Source: Macrostomum hystrix (Eukaryota > Platyhelminthes > Macrostomidae). From it: 64,000 nucleotides of DNA. A program made the position numbers and the translations under genes. Shown piece by piece: positions 13,404 through 24,174 of the stretch. Location: assembly GCA_950097015.1 (NCBI GenBank), contig CATNEN010000002.1:2418001-2482000 (forward strand). The letters are read 5' to 3'. Each line of letters begins with the position of its first letter. Position 1 is the stretch's first letter. Under the pieces are notes generated by a model. The model saw only the letters and a list, made by a program, of their open reading frames with translations, was not told where the DNA came from and ran no database searches.

Positions 13404-15634
13404 TGCTCATTGTTTTCCGTTCTGTGATCGATCGATAAACTCGAAAGATTATAACTAATTTGCTATCGGAACTATTTTGCCTGTCTAGCCATGTCAAGCC
13501 CTTCGAAGCAAGATTAATTGCTGAAAATGCTTGTGTCACCTAACAGTAAAAGGATTAAGAGGGCATATCAAATACTCTTTCTTTTCTTTTTCTGTATCTC
13601 CTAAAATATTCAACCAATCACCACGAGAATCCAGCACACGGGCTAAAACTGTCCTAAAATTGATGGTAAAACATCGGCATTGTAGAGCTATGTCGTCGGG
13701 TGTCTGGTGGCATATCTTAGGCAGTGGGTATTTGAAACAGCCTGATGGTATTTTCTTAGAAAGAAAACAAGCGCAGTCAATCTAGTGTTAAAGAACGTTG
13801 AAAAAGATGAGAAGAAAGTTGCCGGTTTTAAGATGGCAAAAGCGCCCTGACTTTTTGTTATACTGCTGTAGAGAGACCAAAATTTGCACGATTGTACAAC
13901 CCGATGTCTTTCAGAATAACTCGTGGGTTTTGCTTTAGTTAATCCGGAGAAAAATCACAACTAGACCAGCGCCAGCTCGGGATTAAAGTAATTAAAGTGG
14001 ATCGGGCTCGAGCAGATCTGAGTAGTTCTGATTGGGCGTCTGATTAGATTTGCCCAGTTTCATGTTAGTCATCCTTCCTGAGTGATCCTAAGCCAGAGTT
14101 GAGCAATTTCGTTGTCCTTGAGTAGGATTTCTCTGCTAGAGAAATTCTCTGCTAGGATTTCTCTTCACAATTCACATTCGTTGGACGATAAAGTGCCTCG
14201 ATTGTTTAATGCTCGTTTCATTCTTATCACTGATTTCTGTCTCGTGATCGAATAAGCTTGATTCACATGTACTCTGTGAAACTTAATTTAGACTTAGCTG
14301 CTCCTGCTAAAATCTTTATTTTTATTCACCTGAACCATAGGTGATTTTTATTTTTTGACCATCAAAACATTGTCAATACCATGTCCATTTTTTCTCATTT
14401 TTCCCCGAAAAGTCTGTCCTTCACCAATGGTTACGGCTCAACCAATCAGTAATAAGTAGGGGTTAAAAATACCCCTTTCTTATCTGCGATTGGCTGTGCT
14501 GCCGAAGCTTCATGCAGCTGTTTTTACAAGAGAAATAAGGGGCTGCATGAAGGGGGTTGTTAAAGCAGCCAATCAGCAGTTAATAAAGCAGTTAACGAGC
14601 CTTGAATCTGTATCATTTAAACTAATCGCTATTTTTAGACTTAACTACAGTCCACCAGTCGTTTAGCTCCAAAAATGTTGGCGTGTACGCAGATTTTGTC
14701 ATTCAAAAAGTTATTTTATGTTTTCGCTACCAAACTATTAGTTATATGATTGACAATACTCCAAAAAGTTTATGCTCTTTTACATTAGAAGAGCAATGCA
14801 AACTTGTACACAGTTTTACCATTTGTACACCCATGGATGCTTACTCTAAGATATAGTTCCGTGATTTCTTTCTCCGACACCAATAGTCAGTAAGTTTTTA
14901 CTAAAAACCCTTTCGAACACGTGAAAACTGATTTTATAACGACTCATATATGACTCAACTATGCAAGTTTGCTCACCATGAACGAATAACTTGTCATTCT
15001 TGTTACTCATACTCATTGTTTCCATACAACTTTTACTTATAGAACGTAGTTTCAAAAATTAGGAAGTAATCATTAGCTATCCAGTGTAATCAGCCAGTGC
15101 ATGAGTAACTAACTAGTCACGCAACCTGTTTCTCTTTTCTCACACAAGTTTTCTCGAACCGCGCGCCAGAGTTTATTTTTCTTCTGTTCAAAAGAAGCGG
15201 CAAGAGAAGCGGCTAGTCTCGGTTGCTAGCATTGACCATGCACACAAACACTGCGACAAAGCTTTCAAATATAGTTCTCATCGCTCCGCTTGCAGTTTAT
15301 TGTAAAACCAACGCCACGTCTCACAATTTTCTAGCTTGGAATTTTTATAAAATCAAAATAGTTTTTTGCAAAGTATGACTGTGTGTAGACAGTAAATTAT
15401 AACTTACTTTACTTTACTTTACAAAAACTTTTTTGCCTATAAATAATTATCGAAGAAAATTTGAACCAATAAATAGGACGTAAAAGACAAAAGACAAGCC
15501 ACATTAACAGAACTGTACCTGTAGATGCGCTAATCGAAATTGCCGAGGAGCTGTGTACCATTAAACAGCATGACGAGAATAAGCTCAATATTTAAAGCGT
15601 TTTTATTCTAAAAAGAGCTCGACTATTTTCAACA
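13404..15634. other. Intergenic region between RhoGEF and the first vWA gene
   Basis: No convincing gene. It holds one copy of dispersed repeat C (near 13580-13745), a small hairpin (CTTCATGCAGC near 14508 facing GCTGCATGAAG near 14543) and AT-rich sequence. The 3' flank of the minus-strand vWA gene, with an AATAAA on the minus strand at ~15600-15606, closes the region. Confidence 0.6.
13578..13745 (+). repeat. Dispersed repeat C, copy 1
   Basis: Shares an ordered series of blocks with copies near 38975 and 50905: TTTCTGTATCTCC, CCAATCACCA, GGCTAAAA, AAAACATCGGCAT, then GTCG...GGTGTCTGGTGGC. The left side has ATCAAATAC and the right side GTGGGTATTTGA, the reverse complement of the left end of copy 2. 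That is compatible with short terminal inverted repeats. Confidence 0.6.
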
Positions 15635-17158
15635 AAGATCACTCGGGCCGCAGGCTCCGTTCCGTCACCGACACGAAGACGCCCGAGCAGCGCACGGACC
15701 GGCCGCTGTTCCAAGCATAGCTCGCTGCCTTCTGCAGTGCCGGACGCGGACTCGCGACTGTCGCAGAGCTAGCACAGGCCACCCTGGCGAACACTCGCAT
15801 TCCTTGTCGTAGAACCCGAAGCAGCTGAGCTCGCACAGCCGGGCGACCAGCCAGGACGCTCTTCATGTCGATCACAGATTGACCGCGACGAAGACGACGC
15901 GTGCAGGAGGCGGAGATGACCCGGCCGAACAGCGGGAAGCGTCGGGCTCCTGGACGAGGCTGCACAGCGACCTCGACAACGTGTCCAGCGCCTCCATCGA
16001 GTGAGCTGCCGAAGCGGCTCAGAAGCGATCGACGCACCGAGCCGCTGCCGAACCGTCGCCATGTCAACCGAGAGACACTGCCGGGCTGTCCGACAAGTCG
16101 CCATGGAGACCAGCTGAGAGAAGCCAGCGGAGCGGGAAGATTCTTGTCAGAGCAGGTCTCTCGACGAACTCTGACTGCTTTTTCAGACGTCGGAGCCTTG
16201 ACAGCTGAAGCTGTCGTTCGTCTCACGGCCGCCTTCTTCATTGCGGAAAACTTTGCATTTGACTTCACTGCCGCCTTCGCTGTAGCCTTGGCCACCTTCC
16301 TACAGCTCGATAAAGTCTTTGCAACTGGCGAAGAACCGCCGCTACTGGCGATCACCGTGGCATCCGATGAACGTCGCACGAGTCCAAGCATCGCGCTCAC
16401 GTCGCTCGACAGAGCCGCACCGTCTCTCGCGCGAACCTCTTGCTCGTAGCGGTCGCGAAGGACGTCGGTGCCGCCCTCTCTGTATGCGATGGCCATGAGG
16501 AAGTCGCGAATGCCTCGGAACTCGGCCAGCGGCAAGCGCAGACCGCCAGACGTCCTTGCAACATGCTCCATGAAGGCCAGAGGAGACGAGCTTCTGTCAC
16601 ACTGCACACAATACACCGTCACTCCGAGCTGTTTCAGCAGGTCAGTCTCAGCCTTCCAGTCGATCTTGTACTTGTTCCTTTCGCTTTTTACCTCGTGTGG
16701 ATACGAGTCTCCGACCAGCACGAGGGCACGGCTGCTGTTGCGTCGCCAGGAGAGTCGGGTCCGTGCCTGCTGCAGCACCAGCTCGTAGCACTCGGGAGCG
16801 TCACCGCCATGTGTGTTTTGCACATTCTTTACAAACTCGACCAGGTCACTTGTTGGTGTTCCAAAGTCTCTGATCTCAGTCTCATAGACGTCTCCATAGT
16901 CTCCGTGAGCAATGAGAGCGATGCGCAGATCCGGTATATCGGTACTCAGTCTCTGCAGCATCTCGGCAATGTTATTGCGCACCTCATTGATCACAGATGA
17001 CATTGAGCCAGTCGTGTCGAATGAGAAGGCCAAGTCGAGTGGCATCAGACCAGAGTGATCCATTTGGAGTCAGTGGCGGTTTCGGTTTTGAATGTTCACG
17101 ATTGTCCGATAAGCTTTTTTAGGTAGCGTTCTGCTGTTTGAGTTAATGACTGAACTGG
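15635..17158. repeat. Left arm of ~1.52-kb inverted repeat
   Basis: Pairs with 17836-19359 around a 677-bp spacer (coordinates of paired bases sum to 34994). The arm covers the whole vWA coding region plus ~95 bp of 5' flank and stops four bases after the stop codon, where similarity ends abruptly. Two substitutions were noticed within the coding part, so the arms are almost identical. Confidence 0.9.
15639..17063 (-). CDS. von Willebrand A domain protein, copy 1
   Basis: Intronless, 474 codons. Residues ~8-220 form a vWA fold with an intact MIDAS metal site: DTTGSMS (D16, T18, S20), a loop THGGDAPE and the acidic strand LVLVGDSYPHE. vWA domains bind ligands through a divalent ion; the ligand here is unknown. 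The C-terminal half has a Lys/Ala/Arg-rich basic stretch (~255-300) and then unassigned sequence. There is no signal peptide or membrane segment, so it is probably intracellular. The gene is the mirror image of the copy at 17931-19355. I noted two base differences (16485, silent; 16304, Cys here against Arg there). A TATA-like CTTATATAAG lies ~110 bp upstream of the ATG at ~17173-17182, and an AATAAA follows the stop on the minus strand. I do not recognise a named family. Confidence 0.85.
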   Translation of the reverse strand: MDHSGLMPLDLAFSFDTTGSMSSVINEVRNNIAEMLQRLSTDIPDLRIALIAHGDYGDVYETEIRDFGTPTSDLVEFVKNVQNTHGGDAPECYELVLQQARTRLSWRRNSSRALVLVGDSYPHEVKSERNKYKIDWKAETDLLKQLGVTVYCVQCDRSSSPLAFMEHVARTSGGLRLPLAEFRGIRDFLMAIAYREGGTDVLRDRYEQEVRARDGAALSSDVSAMLGLVRRSSDATVIASSGGSSPVAKTLSSCRKVAKATAKAAVKSNAKFSAMKKAAVRRTTASAVKAPTSEKAVRVRRETCSDKNLPAPLASLSWSPWRLVGQPGSVSRLTWRRFGSGSVRRSLLSRFGSSLDGGAGHVVEVAVQPRPGARRFPLFGRVISASCTRRLRRGQSVIDMKSVLAGRPAVRAQLLRVLRQGMRVFARVACASSATVASPRPALQKAASYAWNSGRSVRCSGVFVSVTERSLRPE

Positions 17159-17172
17159 GAACTATCTTCGTT

Positions 17173-17182
17173 CTTATATAAG
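17173..17182 (-). promoter_or_regulatory. TATA-like element of vWA copy 1
   Basis: CTTATATAAG lies ~110 bp upstream of the minus-strand ATG and mirrors the element at 17811-17820 before copy 2. Sequence beyond the inverted repeat is otherwise diverged, so conservation here suggests selection. Confidence 0.55.
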
Positions 17183-17201
17183 CATTTCTGCGCGAAATTC
17201 A

Positions 17202-17217
17202 GCGTGTGGCTACACGC
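17202..17217. promoter_or_regulatory. 16-bp near-palindrome, site 1
   Basis: GCGTGTGGCTACACGC lies just upstream of the TATA-like element of vWA copy 1. It is one of three related sites in the 867-bp gap between the two divergent genes. A dimeric transcription-factor site is inferred; the factor is unknown. Confidence 0.5.
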
Positions 17218-17297
17218 CGCCCGACGGCCTGGCCCACACGAGGTCAGCTAGCACGCTTGAAACTAAAAATAACTTCACGTACTTTGCTTACTACTTT

Positions 17298-17313
17298 GCG
17301 TGTGGCCACACGC
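17298..17313. promoter_or_regulatory. 16-bp perfect palindrome, site 2
   Basis: GCGTGTGGCCACACGC is a perfect palindrome in the shared intergenic region of the two vWA genes. Confidence 0.5.
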
Positions 17314-17394
17314 AAGGCCTTAGACACTTCTCTTGTTGCTTACAGAACTTGTGGAAGCAAACTCACTGTACTGATCTCTCAAAAAGACAGAGAA

Positions 17395-17590
17395 TGAGAA
17401 TGAGAGATGAAACAGAGGAGAGATGAGACAGCGGAGAGATGAGACAGCGGAGAGATGAGACGGAGGAGAGATGAGACAGAGAAGAGATGAGACAGCGGAG
17501 AGATGAGACAGCGGAGAGATGAGACGGAGGAGAGATGAGACAGAGAAGAGATGAGACAGAGGAGAGATGAGACGGAGGAGAGATGAGATG
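17395..17590. repeat. Minisatellite in inverted-repeat spacer, ~16-bp unit
   Basis: Tandem purine-rich copies of GAGATGAGACAGCGGA and GAGACGGAGGA variants at the centre of the palindrome. A central asymmetric repeat of this type may stabilise the long inverted repeat; that is inference. Confidence 0.85.
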
Positions 17591-17775
17591 TACCGACGAA
17601 TGTACTCAGTTACAATAATTGTGGATACAATAATTCTTGCTACAATAGGTGGGCATGTGATGACAAGCGGATCGCGGGCTCCCTCCGAAAGCGAGATATT
17701 TTTAGAACATAGAGGACGCATTTATAAGTACAATGAGGGAGGAGGGGAGGGTGAAGCGCGAGCAATTCGGTCTTA

Positions 17776-17791
17776 GCGTGTCGCCACACGC
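17776..17791. promoter_or_regulatory. 16-bp near-palindrome, site 3
   Basis: GCGTGTCGCCACACGC lies ~20 bp upstream of the TATA-like element of vWA copy 2, at the mirror position of site 1. Confidence 0.5.
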
Positions 17792-17810
17792 GGAATCTCA
17801 CACGACATCG

Positions 17811-17820
17811 TCTATATAAG
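17811..17820 (+). promoter_or_regulatory. TATA-like element of vWA copy 2
   Basis: TCTATATAAG lies ~110 bp upstream of the ATG at 17931, at the mirror position of the element for copy 1. Confidence 0.55.
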
Positions 17821-17835
17821 CAACACTAATCGGCA

Positions 17836-19359
17836 CCAGTTCAGTCATTAACTCAAACAGCAGAACGCTACCTAAAAAAGCTTATCGGACAATCGTGAAC
17901 ATTCAAAACCGAAACCGCCACTGACTCCAAATGGATCACTCTGGTCTGATGCCACTCGACTTGGCCTTCTCATTCGACACGACTGGCTCAATGTCATCTG
18001 TGATCAATGAGGTGCGCAATAACATTGCCGAGATGCTGCAGAGACTGAGTACCGATATACCGGATCTGCGCATCGCTCTCATTGCTCACGGAGACTATGG
18101 AGACGTCTATGAGACTGAGATCAGAGACTTTGGAACACCAACAAGTGACCTGGTCGAGTTTGTAAAGAATGTGCAAAACACACATGGCGGTGACGCTCCC
18201 GAGTGCTACGAGCTGGTGCTGCAGCAGGCACGGACCCGACTCTCCTGGCGACGCAACAGCAGCCGTGCCCTCGTGCTGGTCGGAGACTCGTATCCACACG
18301 AGGTAAAAAGCGAAAGGAACAAGTACAAGATCGACTGGAAGGCTGAGACTGACCTGCTGAAACAGCTCGGAGTGACGGTGTATTGTGTGCAGTGTGACAG
18401 AAGCTCGTCTCCTCTGGCCTTCATGGAGCATGTTGCAAGGACGTCTGGCGGTCTGCGCTTGCCGCTGGCCGAGTTCCGAGGCATTCGCGACTTCCTCATG
18501 GCCATCGCGTACAGAGAGGGCGGCACCGACGTCCTTCGCGACCGCTACGAGCAAGAGGTTCGCGCGAGAGACGGTGCGGCTCTGTCGAGCGACGTGAGCG
18601 CGATGCTTGGACTCGTGCGACGTTCATCGGATGCCACGGTGATCGCCAGTAGCGGCGGTTCTTCGCCAGTTGCAAAGACTTTATCGAGCCGTAGGAAGGT
18701 GGCCAAGGCTACAGCGAAGGCGGCAGTGAAGTCAAATGCAAAGTTTTCCGCAATGAAGAAGGCGGCCGTGAGACGAACGACAGCTTCAGCTGTCAAGGCT
18801 CCGACGTCTGAAAAAGCAGTCAGAGTTCGTCGAGAGACCTGCTCTGACAAGAATCTTCCCGCTCCGCTGGCTTCTCTCAGCTGGTCTCCATGGCGACTTG
18901 TCGGACAGCCCGGCAGTGTCTCTCGGTTGACATGGCGACGGTTCGGCAGCGGCTCGGTGCGTCGATCGCTTCTGAGCCGCTTCGGCAGCTCACTCGATGG
19001 AGGCGCTGGACACGTTGTCGAGGTCGCTGTGCAGCCTCGTCCAGGAGCCCGACGCTTCCCGCTGTTCGGCCGGGTCATCTCCGCCTCCTGCACGCGTCGT
19101 CTTCGTCGCGGTCAATCTGTGATCGACATGAAGAGCGTCCTGGCTGGTCGCCCGGCTGTGCGAGCTCAGCTGCTTCGGGTTCTACGACAAGGAATGCGAG
19201 TGTTCGCCAGGGTGGCCTGTGCTAGCTCTGCGACAGTCGCGAGTCCGCGTCCGGCACTGCAGAAGGCAGCGAGCTATGCTTGGAACAGCGGCCGGTCCGT
19301 GCGCTGCTCGGGCGTCTTCGTGTCGGTGACGGAACGGAGCCTGCGGCCCGAGTGATCTG
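17836..19359. repeat. Right arm of ~1.52-kb inverted repeat
   Basis: Reverse complement of 15635-17158. The outer edge falls four bases after the vWA stop codon and the inner edge ~95 bp upstream of the ATG. Confidence 0.9.
17931..19355 (+). CDS. von Willebrand A domain protein, copy 2
   Basis: Intronless, 474 codons, with the same MIDAS residues and basic tail as copy 1. Its only amino-acid difference from copy 1 is Arg (codon CGT, base 18690) where copy 1 has Cys. The 5' flank is shared with copy 1 for ~95 bp; the 3' flank is different, so the two mRNAs would have unrelated 3' ends. AATAAA motifs occur at ~19670 and ~19690. Near identity implies either a very recent duplication or continuing gene conversion between arms. 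Confidence 0.85.
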   Translation: MDHSGLMPLDLAFSFDTTGSMSSVINEVRNNIAEMLQRLSTDIPDLRIALIAHGDYGDVYETEIRDFGTPTSDLVEFVKNVQNTHGGDAPECYELVLQQARTRLSWRRNSSRALVLVGDSYPHEVKSERNKYKIDWKAETDLLKQLGVTVYCVQCDRSSSPLAFMEHVARTSGGLRLPLAEFRGIRDFLMAIAYREGGTDVLRDRYEQEVRARDGAALSSDVSAMLGLVRRSSDATVIASSGGSSPVAKTLSSRRKVAKATAKAAVKSNAKFSAMKKAAVRRTTASAVKAPTSEKAVRVRRETCSDKNLPAPLASLSWSPWRLVGQPGSVSRLTWRRFGSGSVRRSLLSRFGSSLDGGAGHVVEVAVQPRPGARRFPLFGRVISASCTRRLRRGQSVIDMKSVLAGRPAVRAQLLRVLRQGMRVFARVACASSATVASPRPALQKAASYAWNSGRSVRCSGVFVSVTERSLRPE

Positions 19360-19904
19360 CTGTGTGCTACAGAAAATCCTGATGAGACTTAATTTGTGTT
19401 AATATATCTTGTTTAGTTGCACGTAAAATGGCTCTGTACTTCGATTTAGAGTTCTTTTTTGTCTTTTTTCTATTGTGTTTTGGATTCTGTAAATTATTCA
19501 TATCCTTAGACGTAGTTTTTTTTCGTGATTTTTCCCATCACCAAGTAATTGAATAATCTGCTAATACAATGTTAGTTGGACCGAACTACAGTTTAGAAAT
19601 TTCCATTAATTTCTACTTAGTCTGGCTTTTGTCAGGTTTATCATTTTTAGTATGTTTTTAAATAAAATTTACGAAATGCACTCTCACATTTAATAAACTG
19701 CAGTCGCCGACTTTTTTAGTTCGAAAGAAACTATTTATTTGAGTTCTCTTGGTTCTGTTAGTGTTGAAAGTTTAAGAGAAACGTCAGATTATATTTTAAA
19801 ACTTCATAAGATGTGATTGGAGCTGTAAACTCAATAGTCAGGAGTCCATCTTACAGACTTATTGATTCGATTTACAAATTGCCAACTCATCTCAACAGAA
19901 AATA

Positions 19905-22217
19905 TCAATCGTCAAAGACCTGCGGCTCATCCAGACGACTTTCTTCTAATTCTTCTTTGAGGGTGCCCCTGGATTCCACAGCCAGACAGGCCAGGTCTCT
20001 TTCATCCAGCTGAAATTTCTCCCTAGCAACATCTGCAGCTGATGCGCCCAGAGGAAGGTCTGAGCTGCCTGCCACCGCAAGGGACACCGTTGACGAGTCC
20101 ACTTTAAAGCTGTAAAGAATTTCGTAAGCGTAACCCACAAAAATATTTTCCTTTTAGTTTCGTAGCTAAATTAAATTTTAGCTGGCTAAATTAAAAGCGA
20201 ACGAACCTGCAGCAGAAGACGCTGCACATCTGCTCCAAATTTGCGGCCACTTTCGGTTCGGTTGGATCTGCGAACTCGCCGTTGCTTGTTAATCCGCGCC
20301 ACAGTTTGACGCAGTCGTGCTCAGCCCACGATGCCAAGCAGCGATCGTTTCGACTCCAACGCAGACCGATGATCCAAGACTCATGCCCGGACTCCACTGA
20401 CATTAGCCGGACTAGAGCGTCATAGTCGGCCACCGTCACTCGGCGATCGTGACTTCCTCCAGTTGCTAGAATACGCGACAGACGCGCGAAAGCTAGGGCA
20501 GTCACTGGCGACGCGTGGGCTCGGTACACCAACAAGTTGGACGATGAGGAGGCTGAAGATGATGCCGGATGAAATGTGGCTCGACTTTTTAAACGACGGA
20601 TAATGCTTCGGCAGCTAGCCGCATGAGAAGCCGCAGCTTCAGAGTCCGCTGGCTGCCATAGACAGGTGAAAACTTCTCCGCTAGTTGTGCCGACTGCCTG
20701 TGTCGGTGAGAATCCGTATAGAACTTTTACAACATTTTTCTTATCTAGTAATATTAGTATGAGCAGAAAAATTCTGCAGCAGTAATTATTTATTACAATG
20801 ACTCGCTTGTCAAATGAGATTGTGCACGACAGACAGGGCCGTTGCAACCGTAGGCGGTACAGAGATTTCTCCTCCTTAAAGAAAAAGTATAATAATATTG
20901 TGAGTTTAGTGCTTTGTATGTTATACAGTTAGAAAACAAAATATTTCCATGATGAAGTCTCACCTCAAGGCTGTAGACAATGCACGCTCCGCATGCAGAT
21001 GAGGAAACCATTAGCTTGGAATCTTCGGATATTTGCACCGAGTGCACAAGATTTTTGTGACCTTCAAATAAATTGAAGTACGAGTATCATTGTAATATTT
21101 TTGCTTAAAACTTCACAAATCGGAGCTAAGACACGCACCAATCACTACTTGCTCTAAGTAGGCAGTTCGAGTTAAGAAGTTCGCGAGAGAACCGGTAGCT
21201 CGACCCACCGAGATCCATTTGGAGTCTGGCGAGATGGCCAGGGCAGTGACGCAGCCTGTGAGTGCGCGAAAAAAACGTTAAAACTGCACGAATCGTTCTT
21301 TGACCTGATTAACTAGCTAGCAAACTTACCTGAGTGGGAGGGCTCCAGGTCAGCGACTTGTCGCTGTTTGACCACATTGTAGATTGACACAACTCCGTCT
21401 TCGAATCCAAGAACAAGAATTTCGAGATCGTCGGAAAATGTGGCGCATGCAATCTGCAGTGATGTACAAGCAATCGAGCTCAGCATGTCGTTATTATTTT
21501 CGAATGGACCACACAACTCCTAGCAGTAGCGCCATTCGCTTATAGGCGAAACCAAGACTATGCTATGCCTGCCGCCAACGCCCATGCAATACACAATCTA
21601 TAGCATGCCAATTATTTGTGTACTTCGGACACACATAACTGCTGATGTAATAGCAGTTCTATCTAAGATACACATGCTCACAAATTGGGGTACTCTGGCT
21701 GTACTTTCAAAAGTTCAGGCATTAACTCACCTATTGACTTCAGAACTCAGCCCCAATGTGGGATAATTTTTATAACAAACTAGCTTTTCTGCGCACTTGT
21801 CTCCTTCCTAAAAATACAAACTGTTGTCTATTCGTGGCTACTTGTATGCAGTAGTAATTGTTAGAGTTGCAAAAAGTAATATTTTGTTAGTTCTGGGTAA
21901 ATTACTAAATATTCTGAGACGGAATGTAATTTATACACTACACTATGCTCTTCTCCGACTTTTGCATAAAAAGATAGGAAGTTGTGGTTAGCAAGCAGGA
22001 AATAAACTATATACCTATAAAAATGCAAAATACAATAGCTCTAGTTTGGTCTAACACCTTTCAGAATGAAGCTGTCTAATTACTTTAAAAGGAAAAAATC
22101 TAACATATGGTTTGTAATAAATTACTGTATACATAAAAGTAAAAATAAGGTTCAAATTTCAAAGCAGGTTACCTCTTCTTTAACATCTTGGTGAAAGATT
22201 TCTACAAGAGTACCCAT
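19905..22217 (-). CDS. WD40-repeat protein, 7 exons
   Basis: Exons in transcript order: 22217-22173, 21453-21330, 21255-21139, 21061-20964, 20874-20797, 20697-20207 and 20109-19905. All introns are GT-AG and phases match (0,1,1,0,0,2), giving 385 codons plus stop. The product is a series of WD-type blades: DGVVSIYNV, the SGCVTALAISPDSKWISVG block, GHKNLVHSVQISEDSKLMVSS, FDKRVIAVGTTSGEVFTCLW, AHASPVTALAF...ATGGSHDRRV and HESWIIGLRWSRNDRCLASWAEHDCVKLW. WD40 propellers are protein-binding scaffolds. The specific orthologue is not recognised; the blades resemble those of large NACHT/telomerase-associated-type proteins as much as small WDR proteins. Exon 1 may be the true start (ATG directly after a CAG acceptor-like site) or an internal exon of a longer gene, since 22218-23300 is AT-rich and intron-like. 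The tail after ~residue 318 is acidic. Confidence 0.75.
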
Positions 22218-23640
22218 CTGCCAGTTACACAAAGAAAACATTTGGTATATTTAATATCAACTGACATGTCCAAAGACAAAAGTTTCAAACAAATGTTCAA
22301 GATAATGTCAGAATTGAGTTCTGAAACAGCAGCTTGATGTGAAAGTTTCAGAGATGCATTGATGATTGATCAATATATGAGACTTTATCAAGTTCTAAGC
22401 AGACTTAAGTGTGAATGATCGAAAATTTTATAAAATTAGGAAAAAATGTAGAAAATATGCAATAGAGCAGTTTCTGATCAGTAAAAAAATGACAAGATGG
22501 CAACATAATTTTTATTGATCAATGGCTGCAACATAACTCATTTTGCACATAGCCTTTGTTAGTTAGCTTGTCACTAACAAATTTTATTATTCAGACAAAT
22601 ATATTTCTAGCCATGCATACATTATCTATGCATCTATGTCATTATTAACATTTTTCTGAAAATGCATGTATGTAAGCATTTAATTTGAAACATCACATCA
22701 CACGTGATTTATTATTGATGGGTAAAAACGAAAATTAAATTCAAGGTAAAATCTTCAACCTCTTTCTTGAAACGCACACATTAACGAATCTTTACCTCGC
22801 TCAATGCAACCTTTCCGCTGTCGAAGTTAAGAGATCTTATCGCATTTTAGAAATCATGAGCTGAACGAATAGTGAGCTCTTATTGCATTTTATAAACAGG
22901 TTGCAAGATTCATTAGTCAAATTTTTGGTATCACCTGTAATGATATTTTTTTTAAGTTTGCAAAAGACAATCTAGAATTACAATAAGCAATAAAATTTTG
23001 ATTTCGTAAACACTAAATTTTATGCTTTTGTAATTAATGAACAATCAATTACGTAAATAGTTTTGTTAAAGTGCGCATTAAAAGAGCACTATTTTAGATT
23101 TTTTATATATCGTGCTCGAAAGTTTGATGAAGTCTCTGCGACTGCAGGGACTTCATTCTATAATGAAGTCTGCAGAGTACTAGACTACGAAACAGAGTAT
23201 TTTCCGCAGTGAAGGAACAGTTTCGATTGATCGTCGTCTCAAGAATTTAGCTGGAGGAAGTGGATTTCGCCTTTTGCTTTTAATTGCTTTTGGCTGACAT
23301 TTAACTATAATGGACTTCTATCCATTCTGTTAACAGGCCGAAATTCGAAACCCTCGGCGCGAACAAAGTCCAATTCGGTTGCCTTGGTAACTGGCAGCGC
23401 AACCCGATCGCTGCCTGACATAAGCTGACAGTTGGATTTCCATAGCAAACTGTTCTCGTGGAGGCGCACAGCTCCAGGCCCGCCTCTTCAGAATGGCACA
23501 TCGTGCATATGCTCGATGAGTACCGAGTAAACTCCATGGCTGGCTTCGAGATTTTCTATTATAGCGCTTCTATGACTTCAACTTAAAGTAGCTTACTGTA
23601 CAAAACTTTCTTACTGTCTTTAAAAAATGTAGGTTTTCAT
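22218..23640. other. AT-rich region, no gene resolved
   Basis: Mostly AT-rich single-copy sequence without domains. A 78-codon minus-strand open frame at 23301-23537 is Cys-containing but has no recognisable match, and its plus-strand counterpart looks equally exon-like, so neither is called. It could hold upstream exons of the WD40 gene. Confidence 0.4.
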
Positions 23641-23699
23641 TGTCGCTCAGTCTCGCCGTCTCACAGTCTCACAGCCTATTGCACAAGTCGCGAGTGTGT

Positions 23700-23818
23700 G
23701 TCCCGGTATAGAGATGGGTCGCACAAAGGACACAAATTGCTCCAGTGGAGTCAGGAATCGAACCCCCGACCTCAAGTCGTGAGTCCGACGCTCTAACCAC
23801 AAGGCTACAGCCTCTTTG
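23700..23818 (-). repeat. tRNA-derived SINE family A, copy 1
   Basis: On the minus strand it reads as a tRNA-like head with box A TAGCCTTGTGGTTAGAGC and box B GGGTTCGATTCC, followed by CTCCACTGGAGCAATTTGTG. The same head occurs at 28690 (+), 45240 (-) and 49940 (-). Confidence 0.8.
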
Positions 23819-24174
23819 TCAGATGCAATGCTCAATACGTAAGTATTGGAGTATTGGAGCTCGATACTTTTTAGGATATGAGCACGTGGTAATTCTTTCA
23901 AGTCCTTTGTTTCGATGCATATAGTCCGATACTGTTCTTTTTCCGATTTTTATTTGAAGTTTTTGAGTTATTATTCTCAGAGTAACTTATTCTCGATAGG
24001 CTGATCTATAAACCGCAATCTCTCTAAATGACAATTTTGGGCCTATTATATTTTCTTTCACTTCTGCCAGATCGGAAGAGAAAAAAAGCAAAAAGCGTAT
24101 CGCTTACCCTCTGAGAGCGGTTACTGCTTATTTTTTTTCCTAACGACCAACCCAAACAAATCGACTGTTTTTAT

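Noticed and set aside
15901-19093. Antisense open frames of ~180 codons over the vWA genes
   Set aside because: Shadows of the vWA coding frames; only the sense frame has domain motifs, a promoter and a proper end.
20698-20796. Continuous frame through this stretch of the WD40 gene
   Set aside because: It encodes a hydrophobic, non-WD insert and is bounded by GT and AG; removing the 99 nt restores a normal blade (KRVIAVGTTSGEVFTCLW).
23740-23816. Possible tRNA gene on the minus strand
   Set aside because: Same tRNA-like head recurs at 28.7, 45.2 and 49.9 kb with a shared 3' body and decayed stems, so it is a SINE.
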